Assembly: GCA_020633235.1 (NCBI GenBank)
Contig: JACKEA010000011.1
Coordinates: 62,001 to 126,000, forward strand
Reading direction: 5' to 3'
Source of the DNA: Polyangiaceae bacterium
GTDB lineage: Bacteria; Myxococcota_A; Polyangia; Polyangiales; Polyangiaceae
DNA length: 64,000 bases
The stretch's first letter is position 1. Each line of letters opens with the position of its first letter. Made by a program: the position numbers and the translations under genes. Under the pieces are notes generated by a model. It was given only the letters and a program-made list of their open reading frames with translations. It did no database searches and was not told the origin of the DNA. This document shows, one piece after another, positions 1-8,530 of the stretch.

Positions 1-198
1 TCGTCGCACGGACTCACGCCACGGGAGCTCGAGGTCTTGCGGCACGTGGCGCGTGGAGAGACCAACAAGGCCATCGCACGAGAGCTGTGCCTGAGTGAGA
101 AGACCATCGACCGGCATGTGAGCAACATCTTCGAGAAGACCCAGGTTGCATCGCGCGCGGCAGCGACGGCATTTGCCTACGAAAACGGATTGATCTGA
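1..198 (+). CDS. LuxR-type HTH regulator, C-terminal end (partial)
   Basis: Only the last 65 codons lie in the window; the gene starts upstream. They form a complete LuxR/GerE DNA-binding helix-turn-helix: LTPRELEVLRHVARGETN, then KAIARELCLSEKTIDRHVSNIF, ending ENGLI-stop at 196-198. This is the DNA-binding output domain of a transcription activator; the sensor or receiver part is not visible. The next gene on the same strand, a flavin monooxygenase-like enzyme, begins about 100 bp downstream, so the regulator may control it, but this is inference from position. Confidence 0.9.
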   Translation, partial: SSHGLTPRELEVLRHVARGETNKAIARELCLSEKTIDRHVSNIFEKTQVASRAAATAFAYENGLI

Positions 199-298
199 GG
201 GACATGGGTGAAACCACCCATGCTGATTTTCGCGAAATTGGGGGACCTGCCCGAAGCGCCGATCGAGGCCGAACCTTACGGTGCCCGAGGAGGTACCG

Positions 299-1450
299 AT
301 GGGAAAGGAACTGTTCGAGGCCGGTGAGGCGCTGCGTGAGCTCGCCGACACGCACTACGACGTGATCGTGATTGGTGGGGGACAGGCTGGTTTGAGCGTG
401 GGGCATCATCTCGCGAGGCGGGGGCTTCGTTTCGTGATTCTGGAGAGCAACGACCGCGTCGGTGATAGCTGGCGAAAACGCTGGGACTCCCTGACGCTCT
501 TCACGCCGGCGCGCTTCGACGCCCTGCCGGGACTTCCGTTCCCCGGGGACCCTGCCTCGTTTCCCAGCAAGGATGCGATGGCTGACTACCTCGAGCAGTA
601 CGCCCGCCACTTCCGCCTGCCGGTGCGCACCGGCGCACGGGTGTCACGGTTGTCCATGCAGGGCTCCGGTTACCGCGTGGAGCTGGAACGCGAGGTGTTG
701 GAGGCGGACCAAGTGGTGATCGCGATGGCGGGCTATCAGCAGCCAAGGGTGCCGGCCCTCGCTGCCGAGCTCGACGACTCCGTCGTTCAGATGCACTCCT
801 CCGAGTACCGGAGTCCGGCTCAGCTCGCGCCCGGTAGCGTGCTGGTCGTGGGAGCAGGAAACTCTGGCGCGGAGATCGCCTTGGAACTGGCTCGCGCCGG
901 CTTCGCCACGACCCTCGCGGGGCGCGACGTGGGCCAGCTCCCGTTTCGGGTCGGCGGGCTGTGGGGGCGGCTGTTGTTGGTACGGTTGGTCTTGCGGGTG
1001 ATCTTTCATCGAATCGTGACCGTGCGCACGCCCATCGGACGAGCGATGCGTCCGACCGTGCTCCGCCACAGCGGGCCGCTGATTCGCACCAAGTGGGCAG
1101 ACCTCGAGGCTGTGGGTGTGGTGCGGGCGCCGAGGGTTTCGGGGGTGCGTGACGGCTTGCCGCTGTTGGAGGACGGAAGCCGCGGGAACGCGGACAACGT
1201 GATCTGGTGCACGGGCTACGACGCGGGCTTCTCCTGGGTCGACTTGCCAATCTTCGACGAAGACGGGAGGCCAGAGCACGAAAGTGGTGTCGCGACGCGG
1301 GCTCCCGGCTTGTACTTCGTCGGGCTCACGTTCCTGCATTCCTTGTCGTCGTCCATGGTGCACGGCGTTGGACGAGACGCCGCTCGTGTCGTGAGCAAGA
1401 TCGGCGCACGAGCCCGCGCCCATCACTCGGGCTTGCAGGCTTCGGCGTGA
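299..1450 (+). CDS. FAD/NAD(P)-binding monooxygenase-like oxidoreductase (CzcO/FMO type)
   Basis: 383-residue predicted flavoprotein. The FAD-binding Rossmann motif IGGGQAG is at about residues 25-31 and a second dinucleotide motif, GAGNSGAE, at about 185-192, as expected for flavin-containing monooxygenase-like enzymes that use FAD and NAD(P)H. A C-terminal FVGL segment precedes a region resembling the family end. The substrate cannot be read from the sequence. The ATG at 299 is preferred over the in-frame GTG at 281 because GAGGAGG (287-293) lies 5 nt upstream of it. The 3' end overlaps the convergent Sel1 protein gene by 28 bp. A LuxR regulator precedes it. Confidence 0.85.
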   Translation: MGKELFEAGEALRELADTHYDVIVIGGGQAGLSVGHHLARRGLRFVILESNDRVGDSWRKRWDSLTLFTPARFDALPGLPFPGDPASFPSKDAMADYLEQYARHFRLPVRTGARVSRLSMQGSGYRVELEREVLEADQVVIAMAGYQQPRVPALAAELDDSVVQMHSSEYRSPAQLAPGSVLVVGAGNSGAEIALELARAGFATTLAGRDVGQLPFRVGGLWGRLLLVRLVLRVIFHRIVTVRTPIGRAMRPTVLRHSGPLIRTKWADLEAVGVVRAPRVSGVRDGLPLLEDGSRGNADNVIWCTGYDAGFSWVDLPIFDEDGRPEHESGVATRAPGLYFVGLTFLHSLSSSMVHGVGRDAARVVSKIGARARAHHSGLQASA

Positions 1451-2976
1451 CCGAGCTTGCAGGCCTTTTCGATCAGGGCGGCGCCGCGCTCCTTGTCTTC
1501 GGGCACGTCGATGCCCCAATCCAGCGCCCTGCCAGCCGAGTAACACGCCTCCGCGTCGCCCAGCTCACAACCACGCTCCCACGCTTCGAGGGCCTTGTCG
1601 TCGTCCTCGCTGCCGGAGATACCGAGGCTGTAGTCGGTGCCCAGCTCGCGACAGGCTCTGGCCTGGTTGGCGCGGCAGTCGCGCTTCACTTGCGCGAACT
1701 CGAGGGCGACGGAAACTGAGATTACGGTCATCAGGGCGGCGACACCGAGGGCGACGAAAGAGCCTGCGGCGCCGAGGAGCGCATTCCGGACCTCGCGCCG
1801 CCGCTGGGTGAGCAACGCCTCGAGGCCGAGGGCGTGCTCGCGAAGCGGGCGAACGGCGGGGCGTAGATCGATGCCGAGCACGTTGTCCGCCCCGCAGTAG
1901 CCGCAGACGCTGACCAAAGATTGCGTTTCTGCGAGTCCCGCGCCACAGCAGCGACACGCCGACGGCTGGCCCGGCGCGGCTGGGGCGCGAGCGCCAAAGG
2001 CCGATGCAAGCAGGGTGAGCGCGCGTCGCTTGGCGAAGGCGCCGCGGGCCAGCAAGAGGGCGAACAGCGACCACGCGACGCCGGCGAACAGTGCCCAACC
2101 CACGTCGAAGCCGCCGATGTCCCCCAGGCCCGTGAGCGCCAAGCCCCCGAGCACGACCAGCCAGCCCACCCCGCAGAAGACCAACGCCAAGAGCAAGATG
2201 AAGCTCGCGAAGCGTGCGCCGGGCTGCGACAAGAGCGCGCGAACGTTGGCTTCGATGTCGCCATGGGCTCGCTTTACGTGGGCTTTCGCTTGGACTCGCT
2301 CGCGAAGCTCAACGGGGACTGGCGTCCATCGGCCGCAATGGCGACAGCATACCTGCTCGCTTTCCGGAATCGAGAGCGGCGCGCCGCAGCCCGCGCACGA
2401 GAGTACGTGCGCCGGGCCGTGCAGCGCCGGAGGTGCATCTGCCAGACTCGCGATCTTGGCCTGTAGCGTGCCGAACAAGGCGTCGAGCGAACGCTGCTCG
2501 TCGGGATGCTCGGCTTCGGCCAGCTGGAGCCGGCGGCCGTCGCGCGTCGCGAGCGTGAGCCGTCGAACGGGAACCCGCGTGTCGGGCATCGATTCGCGGT
2601 CCGACGACAACAGCCGGAACACCACGAAAGCCAGTACCAGCTCGAAGGTCAGGCGCGGCTCCCGTACCGTTTCCACCGTGGTGCCGCTCGCGTCGAGATC
2701 GGAGAACGCGAACTGGGCTCCGTGCTGCCGACCCCCTTCGAAGCGCACGCCGTGCTCGTCGATCAGTGCGTCGCTCGGCCGGCTGCGCCATGCATGGCGC
2801 ACCTGCAACAGGGCGTACACCACCAGGAACAACCCCGGGACGAGCCAGAGCGAGCGACCCTCGCCAGTAACGCCGGCGACAGAAAACACCACGCCCGGCG
2901 CCAGCGCGAACGCCACCCGGGCGAGGCTCCACAGGGAGCTGGTTCCGACCTGACTCGGCAACCGAACGCTCGCCAT
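1423..2976 (-). CDS. Zinc-ribbon/Sel1-repeat multi-pass membrane protein
   Basis: 517 residues. Two treble-clef or zinc-ribbon-like segments are visible: CAGC with a downstream CCRHC (about 194-214), and CRCC with CGYC (about 341-361). Hydrophobic stretches near 20-58, 107-122, 255-310 and 400-425 suggest several membrane spans. The last 60 residues contain Sel1-like (TPR-type) repeats with the ALEAWERGCELGDAEAC pattern, a protein-interaction solenoid. The architecture suggests a membrane-anchored scaffold; no enzyme motif is seen. The ATG at 2974-2976 is the first start of the frame. It converges on the oxidoreductase gene with a 28 bp overlap. Function unknown. Confidence 0.8.
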   Translation of the reverse strand: MASVRLPSQVGTSSLWSLARVAFALAPGVVFSVAGVTGEGRSLWLVPGLFLVVYALLQVRHAWRSRPSDALIDEHGVRFEGGRQHGAQFAFSDLDASGTTVETVREPRLTFELVLAFVVFRLLSSDRESMPDTRVPVRRLTLATRDGRRLQLAEAEHPDEQRSLDALFGTLQAKIASLADAPPALHGPAHVLSCAGCGAPLSIPESEQVCCRHCGRWTPVPVELRERVQAKAHVKRAHGDIEANVRALLSQPGARFASFILLLALVFCGVGWLVVLGGLALTGLGDIGGFDVGWALFAGVAWSLFALLLARGAFAKRRALTLLASAFGARAPAAPGQPSACRCCGAGLAETQSLVSVCGYCGADNVLGIDLRPAVRPLREHALGLEALLTQRRREVRNALLGAAGSFVALGVAALMTVISVSVALEFAQVKRDCRANQARACRELGTDYSLGISGSEDDDKALEAWERGCELGDAEACYSAGRALDWGIDVPEDKERGAALIEKACKLGHAEACKPE

Positions 2977-3081
2977 GGTCCTTGAATATCACTTCTCGCG
3001 ACGAAACCGCATGACGTGCTTCACGAGGGTGCCGCTACGGCACGATGACACCCTGTGCGCGGTCTTGCTACTGCTTGGACC

Positions 3082-4047
3082 ATGGCGAGTCACGCTCGGA
3101 ACGCTGCGATCGCGCTCATGGTCCTTGCCTTCGGTGTTGGTTGCAAGCCGGCGAAGAAGGCAGAGGGCGCCGCTTCCGATGCGGCGTCCGCGCCGACCGC
3201 CGATGCGACTTCACCGCTGCCTGACGGCCCGGTACCTCAGGGTGTGTTTCCGAGCACGGCGGTGGGCGCCACCAGCGCGCAGCTGACGATAGCGGGCGCG
3301 AAGCGCAGCGTTGCGCTCTACCTGCCCGCGAAGCGAGCCGCAAAGCCGGCGCTGGTGATCGTGTGTCATGGTACCGACGGCGACGCCGCGGAGCAGCTGA
3401 CAGAAGCCGGCGGCGAAAAGCTCGCCGATAGCGAGGGGCTGGTGGTCGCTGCGCCGCAAGCGCGGGTGATGCCGCAGGCGGACTGGGATCAACACACCGC
3501 GGGGCAGACCTTCTTCGAGACCTATCCGAAGGTGACCCTGGAGACCAACGTGGACCTGCAGCTCGTGGCAGCGATCATCGCGGAAGCCAAGGCGGCTTAC
3601 GGAATCGACGAGCGCCGAGTGTACGTCGCGGGCTTCTCCAACGGTGCGTTCTTCGCTCAGTTCGTTGCCATGGCGCTTCACGATCGGGTCGCGGCCTTCG
3701 CCTCCAAGTCCGGAGGTCTGGTGCGTTGCGATACGACCGACGTGTGCACTTTCTCGGGCACGGGCACGAGCTGCGCTGCGCTCGCACAGCAGGCGGACTG
3801 GTGCTCCTGCAGTGGCACCGAGAAGCCGGGCCCCATCGCAACGAGCGGCTACAAGCCCGCGGCCTATGTGGTCCACGCCGCAGACGATGGCACCGTGTCG
3901 CCCTACTACAGCTGTCAGCTTGCGGACCGCCTGAAGTCCTTGGGCTACGACGTTCAGCTGAGCATCCTCGCGACGGGCGGGCACGAATGGGGGACGGACT
4001 TCCTGCCAACCGCGTGGCCCTTCCTCTCGAAGCACAGCATGCCGTAG
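3082..4047 (+). CDS. Secreted alpha/beta-hydrolase (PHB-depolymerase/esterase-like) lipoprotein
   Basis: About 321 residues from the ATG at 3082; a GTG at 3055 would add nine residues and weaken the signal peptide. The N-terminus is a lipoprotein-like signal ending in FGVGC. The catalytic layout of the PHB depolymerase/LpqC-type esterase family is visible: HGTDGD (oxyanion loop), nucleophile elbow GFSNGAF, acid in HAADDGT and base in GGHEWG. It should hydrolyse an ester at the cell surface; the substrate is not predictable. A Cys-rich stretch (TCAALAQQADWCSCSG) after the nucleophile suggests disulfides. It precedes the hemerythrin gene by about 80 bp. Confidence 0.8.
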   Translation: MASHARNAAIALMVLAFGVGCKPAKKAEGAASDAASAPTADATSPLPDGPVPQGVFPSTAVGATSAQLTIAGAKRSVALYLPAKRAAKPALVIVCHGTDGDAAEQLTEAGGEKLADSEGLVVAAPQARVMPQADWDQHTAGQTFFETYPKVTLETNVDLQLVAAIIAEAKAAYGIDERRVYVAGFSNGAFFAQFVAMALHDRVAAFASKSGGLVRCDTTDVCTFSGTGTSCAALAQQADWCSCSGTEKPGPIATSGYKPAAYVVHAADDGTVSPYYSCQLADRLKSLGYDVQLSILATGGHEWGTDFLPTAWPFLSKHSMP

Positions 4048-4129
4048 CTCCAGCCTGCGCCGGATTCGCCTTCAGTCCCCCGAGCTTCGGCCGTTCAAGT
4101 GTTCGGCGCACGCCGAAAGGGGTGAGGTA

Positions 4130-4537
4130 ATGGCACTGTTTGCATGGAAGGACGAATACTCGGTCAAGGTCCCCTCGATCGATGTTCAGCACAAGAAGCT
4201 GGTGGAGCTCCTGAACGAGCTGCACGAAGCCATGACGCAGGGGAAGAGCACGGAGCATCTCGGGCACGTCCTTGGTGGGCTCATCAAGTACACCGCGGAG
4301 CACTTTGCGTATGAAGAGAAGCTCTTCGCTCAATCTGGATATCCCCACGCAAAAGAACACAAGCTCGAGCACGAGCGTCTGAAGAAGCAGGTCCTCGACT
4401 TTCAAAAGAAGTTCACCTCCGGTGAGGCTCGCATCAGCATCGAGCTCCTGAGGTTTCTGAAAGACTGGACGAGCAACCACATCCTGGGTTCCGACAAGCG
4501 TTACAGCGCGCATCTCGTGCAAGCGAACGTTCGCTGA
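4130..4537 (+). CDS. Bacteriohemerythrin
   Basis: 135-residue single-domain hemerythrin, a di-iron oxygen-binding four-helix protein. The metal ligands are visible in order: H in IDVQHKK, H and E in AEHFAYEE, two His in HKLEHERLK, and H and D in NHILGSDK. The length is typical of bacterial single-domain members, so it probably binds O2 in the cytoplasm as a carrier or sensor. The start ATG follows a GGGGTGAGG stretch. The stop codon at 4535-4537 directly abuts the stop of the convergent lipoprotein gene, leaving no intergenic space. Confidence 0.93.
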   Translation: MALFAWKDEYSVKVPSIDVQHKKLVELLNELHEAMTQGKSTEHLGHVLGGLIKYTAEHFAYEEKLFAQSGYPHAKEHKLEHERLKKQVLDFQKKFTSGEARISIELLRFLKDWTSNHILGSDKRYSAHLVQANVR

Positions 4538-5218
4538 CTACCTGAGCTCCGCCGCCTGGAAGGGCGGCTCGGGAAGCCTGCCGCCGCGGATAAGGATCCG
4601 GAGCAGCTGCCTCTCGACGTCGGCGATGCCGCCCTGCGCCTCCAAGTACGGAAGCAGCAGGTGGCCGAGCACGATCATCCGAAACTGCTCGCCGAGCTCC
4701 CCTGCCGGCACTGCCAGCCCGCTCTGGGCCCAGCCGCAGCTGCGGTACACCTTCGCTGTCGTTTCGCGGGGCGGCGCTTCGAAGCGGCTCATGGCAGTGC
4801 GCGCTTCCCCACTCGCAGTGCACACCCTCTGCCACACGGGCGCGAGCGCCGGATCGTCCAGCGCCTCGAACAAGATGCGCGTGCGCTTGTCGGCCGTTTC
4901 GGGCGCGCCGGCCACGAACAGCGCCACGAGCGCCGGCTTTGGGATGCGCCCGCTCTCCGTCTCGTACAAGAGCTCCGCTGCGGTCTTCACCCGCACGGAC
5001 CGATCTTGCTGGCGCAACACGATGGGGAGCATCTCTTCCGCTTTGAGCTCGGCCTGCGGTGACATGCCCGTCGCCTTCGCGGGGGGCGCGGGCGGCGGGG
5101 CCGCGGAGGGCGCTTCCGACGCGACGGGAGCGGGCGCGCGTACGGGCGCCGGAGCCGGGGCACGCGCCGGAGCGGGCGAACACGCGACGAAAGCGACGGC
5201 CAGGGCGAAGAGACGCAT
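4538..5218 (-). CDS. Hypothetical lipoprotein with Ala/Pro-rich linker
   Basis: 226 residues from the ATG at 5216-5218, which starts a lipoprotein signal (MRLFALAVAFVACSPAP). A 40-residue Ala/Pro linker follows and then a mainly helical domain of about 170 residues. I do not recognise the domain. It has an AELLYETESGRIPKPAL stretch and a conserved-looking RSCGWAQSG near the middle. It is probably outer-membrane anchored. The upstream deacetylase gene is on the same strand, 61 bp away, so they may be co-transcribed. A longer frame extends upstream to 5350, but it would bury the signal peptide and overlap the deacetylase, so the shorter start is preferred. Confidence 0.7.
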   Translation of the reverse strand: MRLFALAVAFVACSPAPARAPAPAPVRAPAPVASEAPSAAPPPAPPAKATGMSPQAELKAEEMLPIVLRQQDRSVRVKTAAELLYETESGRIPKPALVALFVAGAPETADKRTRILFEALDDPALAPVWQRVCTASGEARTAMSRFEAPPRETTAKVYRSCGWAQSGLAVPAGELGEQFRMIVLGHLLLPYLEAQGGIADVERQLLRILIRGGRLPEPPFQAAELR

Positions 5219-5279
5219 GCCCCACCGTAACGCACGTCGTCGCGCGACGGGCATCGCGCCGAGCCAACAAGAAAAACCG

Positions 5280-6425
5280 TCAGCGGCTGAGAGCGACGGC
5301 CTCGGGCTTTTCGGGCGCGCGCAACGTGGCCCACACGTCTTCGGCGCCACATCCGAAGCGATCCGTCACGGCCTTTTCGATGGGCACGACGTTCACGTTG
5401 CCGTCCTTGTCCATGCGTTCGAGGGCGGACTTCAGGGCGTCGTGGCGGATGTAGTCGTGGATCAGGATCACGCCGCCCTTCTGGGAGAAGCGCCGGAGAT
5501 TTCCGGTGAGGAAGCCGTAGTCGTGCTTGCGCTGCTGGTCGGCGTCGCCGGATTCCCCGCTCCACATCACGTTGATGAGCTTGGCGCGGCTGAGCGCGGT
5601 TTCGTACAGCACCTTGTGGGGCGCGTCCGACATACCGAGGTAGGGCGTGCCTGCCGGCGGACGCGAGTACACCAAGGCGTAGGGCCGGTGCTCCTGCGAG
5701 TAACCGCGCTCGGAGAGGATCTGCGCGTGACGCTCGGCAAACGCGCGCCAGTCCGTGCGCAGGGAGCTGGCCGACAGATAGGTTCCCGACTTCTTCTGGA
5801 ACACTCGCTCGAACATGCGATCGAAATCGTCGTCCGAGCGCGCGAGCAGGGCGATCTCGATCAGGATGCGCGTCGTCTCGTGCTGACCGCGGATGTACTC
5901 CACGCTGCGCTCGGTGATGCCGCGCTTGGCCATGCCCACGTCGTGGTTGTAGGTGTGGGAGCCGAGGGTATGGCCTTCGGCAATCATGCGTTGCACCAGG
6001 CGATAGGTGTCGCGGCGGATGTTGTGTCCCACCAGGAAGAACGTGGCCGGGAAGTGATGCTTCTGGAGCAGGTCGAGCACCTTCGGCGTGATGCTGGGAT
6101 GCGGACCGTCGTCGAAGGTGAGCACGACCTCGCCTTTGGGCCACTCGTCACCGGAGTAGAAACCGGCCGGGCTGTCCTTGGGTGCATCTAGATGGCAGCT
6201 CGGCGCGGAACCTCGCGGTTCGACCCCAGGCTGCGGAGCTGAAAGAGCGCTCACCTTCTGGACCGGCGGCGCCGGCACGGCGGCGGTGACGGGCGCGCGG
6301 GCCACGGCGGCTTCCGTCTTTCGAACTAGGGCGTCGATGAGGGGCGGGGTCGCCGCGGGGGGCAGCGGAGCGTTTGCAGCGCAGCCCACGGAGGCCAGCA
6401 GGAGCAGCAGGGGGATCTTCTTCAT
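5280..6425 (-). CDS. Polysaccharide deacetylase (NodB/CE4 family) lipoprotein
   Basis: About 381 residues. The signal peptide (MKKIPLLLLLASVGCA) carries a lipobox, followed by a Pro/Ala linker. The CE4 catalytic motifs are present: TFDDGPH (motif 1, catalytic base and metal Asp) and SHTYNHD (motif 2, metal-binding His pair). The HDY segment near the C-terminus could supply the late catalytic His. It should de-N-acetylate a periplasmic or surface polysaccharide such as peptidoglycan or an exopolysaccharide. An insertion between motifs 2 and 3 makes it longer than minimal NodB. The start could be the GTG one codon upstream. It is divergent from the sigma-factor operon across an inverted repeat. 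Confidence 0.88.
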   Translation of the reverse strand: MKKIPLLLLLASVGCAANAPLPPAATPPLIDALVRKTEAAVARAPVTAAVPAPPVQKVSALSAPQPGVEPRGSAPSCHLDAPKDSPAGFYSGDEWPKGEVVLTFDDGPHPSITPKVLDLLQKHHFPATFFLVGHNIRRDTYRLVQRMIAEGHTLGSHTYNHDVGMAKRGITERSVEYIRGQHETTRILIEIALLARSDDDFDRMFERVFQKKSGTYLSASSLRTDWRAFAERHAQILSERGYSQEHRPYALVYSRPPAGTPYLGMSDAPHKVLYETALSRAKLINVMWSGESGDADQQRKHDYGFLTGNLRRFSQKGGVILIHDYIRHDALKSALERMDKDGNVNVVPIEKAVTDRFGCGAEDVWATLRAPEKPEAVALSR

Positions 6426-6442
6426 CACACCCCGGCTACGGA

Positions 6443-6485
6443 GATCCGTGACGCTTTCTCCGGGATTTTCCGCGTGTCACGGATC
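6443..6485. promoter_or_regulatory. Inverted repeat in the divergent deacetylase/sigma-factor promoter region
   Basis: GATCCGTGAC at 6443-6452 is perfectly repeated in inverted orientation as GTCACGGATC at 6476-6485, with a 23-nt spacer. It sits between the deacetylase start (6425) and the sigma-factor start (6512). It could bind a dimeric regulator or form a hairpin in the sigma-factor leader. No regulator can be named. Confidence 0.45.
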
Positions 6486-6511
6486 GGCGTACAAGCGGAT
6501 CCGGACTCCGA

Positions 6512-7162
6512 ATGGCCCCCGCTCCCGATAGCTCCAAGGCGCGCGACGACGCCGAGCTCCTGGCTCGCGTGGCCACCGCGGATCCGGGCGTGGCGCATCG
6601 AGCGCAGGCGGAGCTGTACGCGCGGCACGTGCGCTACCTGTACGGTGCCGTGCAGCGGCACCGACAGAACCTGCTGCGCGTCGCCGGAGTGAGCCCGGAA
6701 GATCTGGTGCAGGAGACGTTTCGTCGAGCCTTCGAGCGTGCGCACACGTTCCAGCGGGGCGAGGTGAACGATGACGACCACCTGCGGCGCCGCACGCGCG
6801 CGTGGCTCGGGCGCATTGCCCAGAACCTGCTGGCGGACTACCTGAACCGCGTGCGCGAGGTGTCGGCGACACCCTACCTGGAGCGGCTCTCGTGCGATGG
6901 CATCGACGACGAGCCGTCGACCTCGCCGGAGCTGGAGCTGATGCGACGAGCGCTGGGAGAGCTCACGGAGCGCGAGCGGGACGTGCTGCGGGTGACGGCG
7001 CTCTACCTGCGCGCGGGAGACAACCAACGCTTGCCCAACGCGGTGAGCGCAGAGCTGGCCCAACGCTGGGGCACCAACAGCGACAACATCCGCGCGATTC
7101 GCAGCCGCGCCATGAAGAAGCTCAAGAGCTTCGTGGCGGAGCGACGAGAGGAGGCTCCATGA
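6512..7162 (+). CDS. RNA polymerase sigma factor, ECF-type
   Basis: 216 residues. A sigma-70 region 2 is visible (LYARHVRYLYGAV, then GVSPEDLVQETFRRAFERA), as is a region 4 (LGELTERERDVLRV, then the helix-turn-helix ending NIRAIRSRAMKKLKSF). There is no region 1.1 or region 3, so it is an extracytoplasmic-function type factor. The insert of about 20 residues between the two helices of region 4 (ALYLRAGDNQRLPNAVSAE) is longer than usual. The gene overlaps the next one by ATGA, the usual arrangement of an ECF sigma with its membrane anti-sigma partner. An inverted repeat lies just upstream. Confidence 0.87.
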   Translation: MAPAPDSSKARDDAELLARVATADPGVAHRAQAELYARHVRYLYGAVQRHRQNLLRVAGVSPEDLVQETFRRAFERAHTFQRGEVNDDDHLRRRTRAWLGRIAQNLLADYLNRVREVSATPYLERLSCDGIDDEPSTSPELELMRRALGELTERERDVLRVTALYLRAGDNQRLPNAVSAELAQRWGTNSDNIRAIRSRAMKKLKSFVAERREEAP

Positions 7163-8265
7163 GCCGAGACGAAGAGCTCGAAGAGCTGGTGGCGGACGCG
7201 CTGGCGCGCGAGGGCGAGCTGATCCCCACCACGGAGTCCGAGGTGCTGTGGGCCGAAGACGCCGGCGTGGAGCACGATGGCCCGCTGCCTGAAGCTCTCG
7301 CGGAATATCGTCCGGAGCGCGACAACGTGGTGCCCATTGGCCGGGGTCGGCGCATGGCCACACACGCGCTGGCGGCAGTGCTCGGTGCGGCCGCGGCGGC
7401 GGCGCTCTTGCTCTGGCGCCAAGGGCAAGTGCCGACGACCACGCTGCCCGCGGGGGAGTCCGCCACGGCGAAGCCGGACGCCGCACCGCCACCCGAGCCG
7501 GAGGTCACCGTGGCGCTGTCGGAGAGCTGCCCCACGGCGTGCTGCGCCGGCGCGCGCTGCGCGCTGGCCAAGCCGGAACTTTCCCAGTGCAGCTCTGGGC
7601 GGAGCTGCGTCGCGTGTGCCGCTCAGGAGCTGCAGAAGACGCGCTATCGCGTGCGCCTCAGCGGGCTCGCCCTCAGTGGGGAAGGCCAAGCCCTGCGCGA
7701 TGGACTCCACGTTTCCAAGCTGGAGCTGTGCGTCCGTGCGGGGAGCTCCGCGCTCACCTGCGCCCCCGCTCACGCCGCGGCAGATGGCGAGCAGCAGTGG
7801 ACCGTGTTGCCCCTGGTGATCTCTGCGCAGGACGCCGTCGCGGGCTTCGAGCTCCAGGTGCGCCCCGCCGGCGTGGAGAAGCCGCTCGCCCGCTGGCAGA
7901 GCCCGGTGCTGATCAACGCCACGCTGCTCTGCAACGGCCTCTCGCCGCGCCCCAAGACCGACAAGGGCGACGTCTTCGGCTCCGTGAGCGTGTTCCTGGA
8001 CGACACCCACTACGTGGAGGTCGCCCGCGCCGCGGGGGTGGAGTCGCTCTTGAAGGACGCCGAGCGCATCCACCTCACGGGTGCCGTGCTGGACGTGTAC
8101 GAGACGGAAAAGCCCGGCGCCGAGCACTTCGCCCTGGTGGTAGGGCCCATGGCCGAGACCCAGGCGGAGAAGCTCCGCTGGTCGCTGCTCGACGCCGGGG
8201 TCGAGGCGCGGGTGGTCCTGGGCGGGGATCACGTCGGGGCACCGCGACCGGTCTCGCGTCCCTGA
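7159..8265 (+). CDS. Membrane partner of the sigma factor (putative anti-sigma factor), Cys-rich ectodomain
   Basis: 368 residues starting at the ATG inside the ATGA overlap with the sigma gene. It has an acidic cytoplasmic N-terminus of about 65 residues, one transmembrane helix (about residues 71-92, MATHALAAVLGAAAAAALLLW), then a Pro/Ala linker and a large periplasmic part. The first periplasmic section has Cys clusters (SCPTACCAGARC, CSSGRSCVACAA) that suggest disulfides or redox sensing. I see no ZAS zinc motif (HxxxCxxC), so the anti-sigma role rests on topology and on the coupled gene order. Confidence 0.65.
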   Translation: MSRDEELEELVADALAREGELIPTTESEVLWAEDAGVEHDGPLPEALAEYRPERDNVVPIGRGRRMATHALAAVLGAAAAAALLLWRQGQVPTTTLPAGESATAKPDAAPPPEPEVTVALSESCPTACCAGARCALAKPELSQCSSGRSCVACAAQELQKTRYRVRLSGLALSGEGQALRDGLHVSKLELCVRAGSSALTCAPAHAAADGEQQWTVLPLVISAQDAVAGFELQVRPAGVEKPLARWQSPVLINATLLCNGLSPRPKTDKGDVFGSVSVFLDDTHYVEVARAAGVESLLKDAERIHLTGAVLDVYETEKPGAEHFALVVGPMAETQAEKLRWSLLDAGVEARVVLGGDHVGAPRPVSRP

Positions 8266-8287
8266 GGCCGGGATATTCGTCGGCCCG

Positions 8288-8326
8288 GGTCGTCCGGAAT
8301 GGGTTGCAGGTGCTCGACGGCCCGCT
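8288..8326 (+). repeat. 39-bp fragment duplicated from the EEP nuclease remnant
   Basis: GGTCGTCCGGAATGGGTTG followed by a GACGGCCCGCT end recurs at 13124-13162 inside the EEP-nuclease pseudogene, with about three mismatches. Here it is fused directly to the GGVAFATLRAKAV repeat (8325-8381), so it marks a recombination junction at the left edge of accessory region 1. Confidence 0.7.
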
Positions 8327-8381
8327 TCACACCGCCTTGGCGCGGAGGGTGGCAAACGCGACGCCACCCTGGGTGCGCACC
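8325..8381 (-). repeat. GGVAFATLRAKAV repeat, copy C (left edge of accessory region 1)
   Basis: On the minus strand this encodes VRTQGGVAFATLRAKAV followed by TGA. It matches the true 3' end of the radical SAM gene (copy B, 22189-22249) at 55 of 56 positions, in the opposite orientation. No gene body precedes it here. It bounds accessory region 1, with copy A at the other end in the same orientation. Confidence 0.85.
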
Positions 8382-8530
8382 TGATCGGCGCAGGCTGGCG
8401 GTACGCTGAGCTGGCCGAGAACTGCGGTGGTTCAGTGAACGCGCTTCGGGTCCAGGCGATGCGCCTGCGTCGCGACCTTCGCGAGCGCTACGCGTGCCTT
8501 GCCGAGGTCCTCCAGGGAGCCGCCGCGTAG
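8382..8530 (+). pseudogene. Fragment resembling the C-terminal end (region 4) of a sigma factor
   Basis: An open stretch of about 48 codons ending at TAG 8528-8530 reads GWRYAELAENCGGSVNALR, then QAMRLRRDLRERY. This resembles the ECF sigma region 4 helix-turn-helix ending (typically GxSYxEIAExxGxSxGAVKxRxxRARxxLRERL). The rest of the gene is absent; the reading frame runs back into repeat copy C. It is most likely a truncated remnant at a recombination boundary. Assignment is by motif resemblance only. Confidence 0.4.

Noticed and set aside
4626..6191. 521-codon plus-strand frame through the lipoprotein and deacetylase genes
   Set aside because: Antisense of two well-supported genes with no motif or start.
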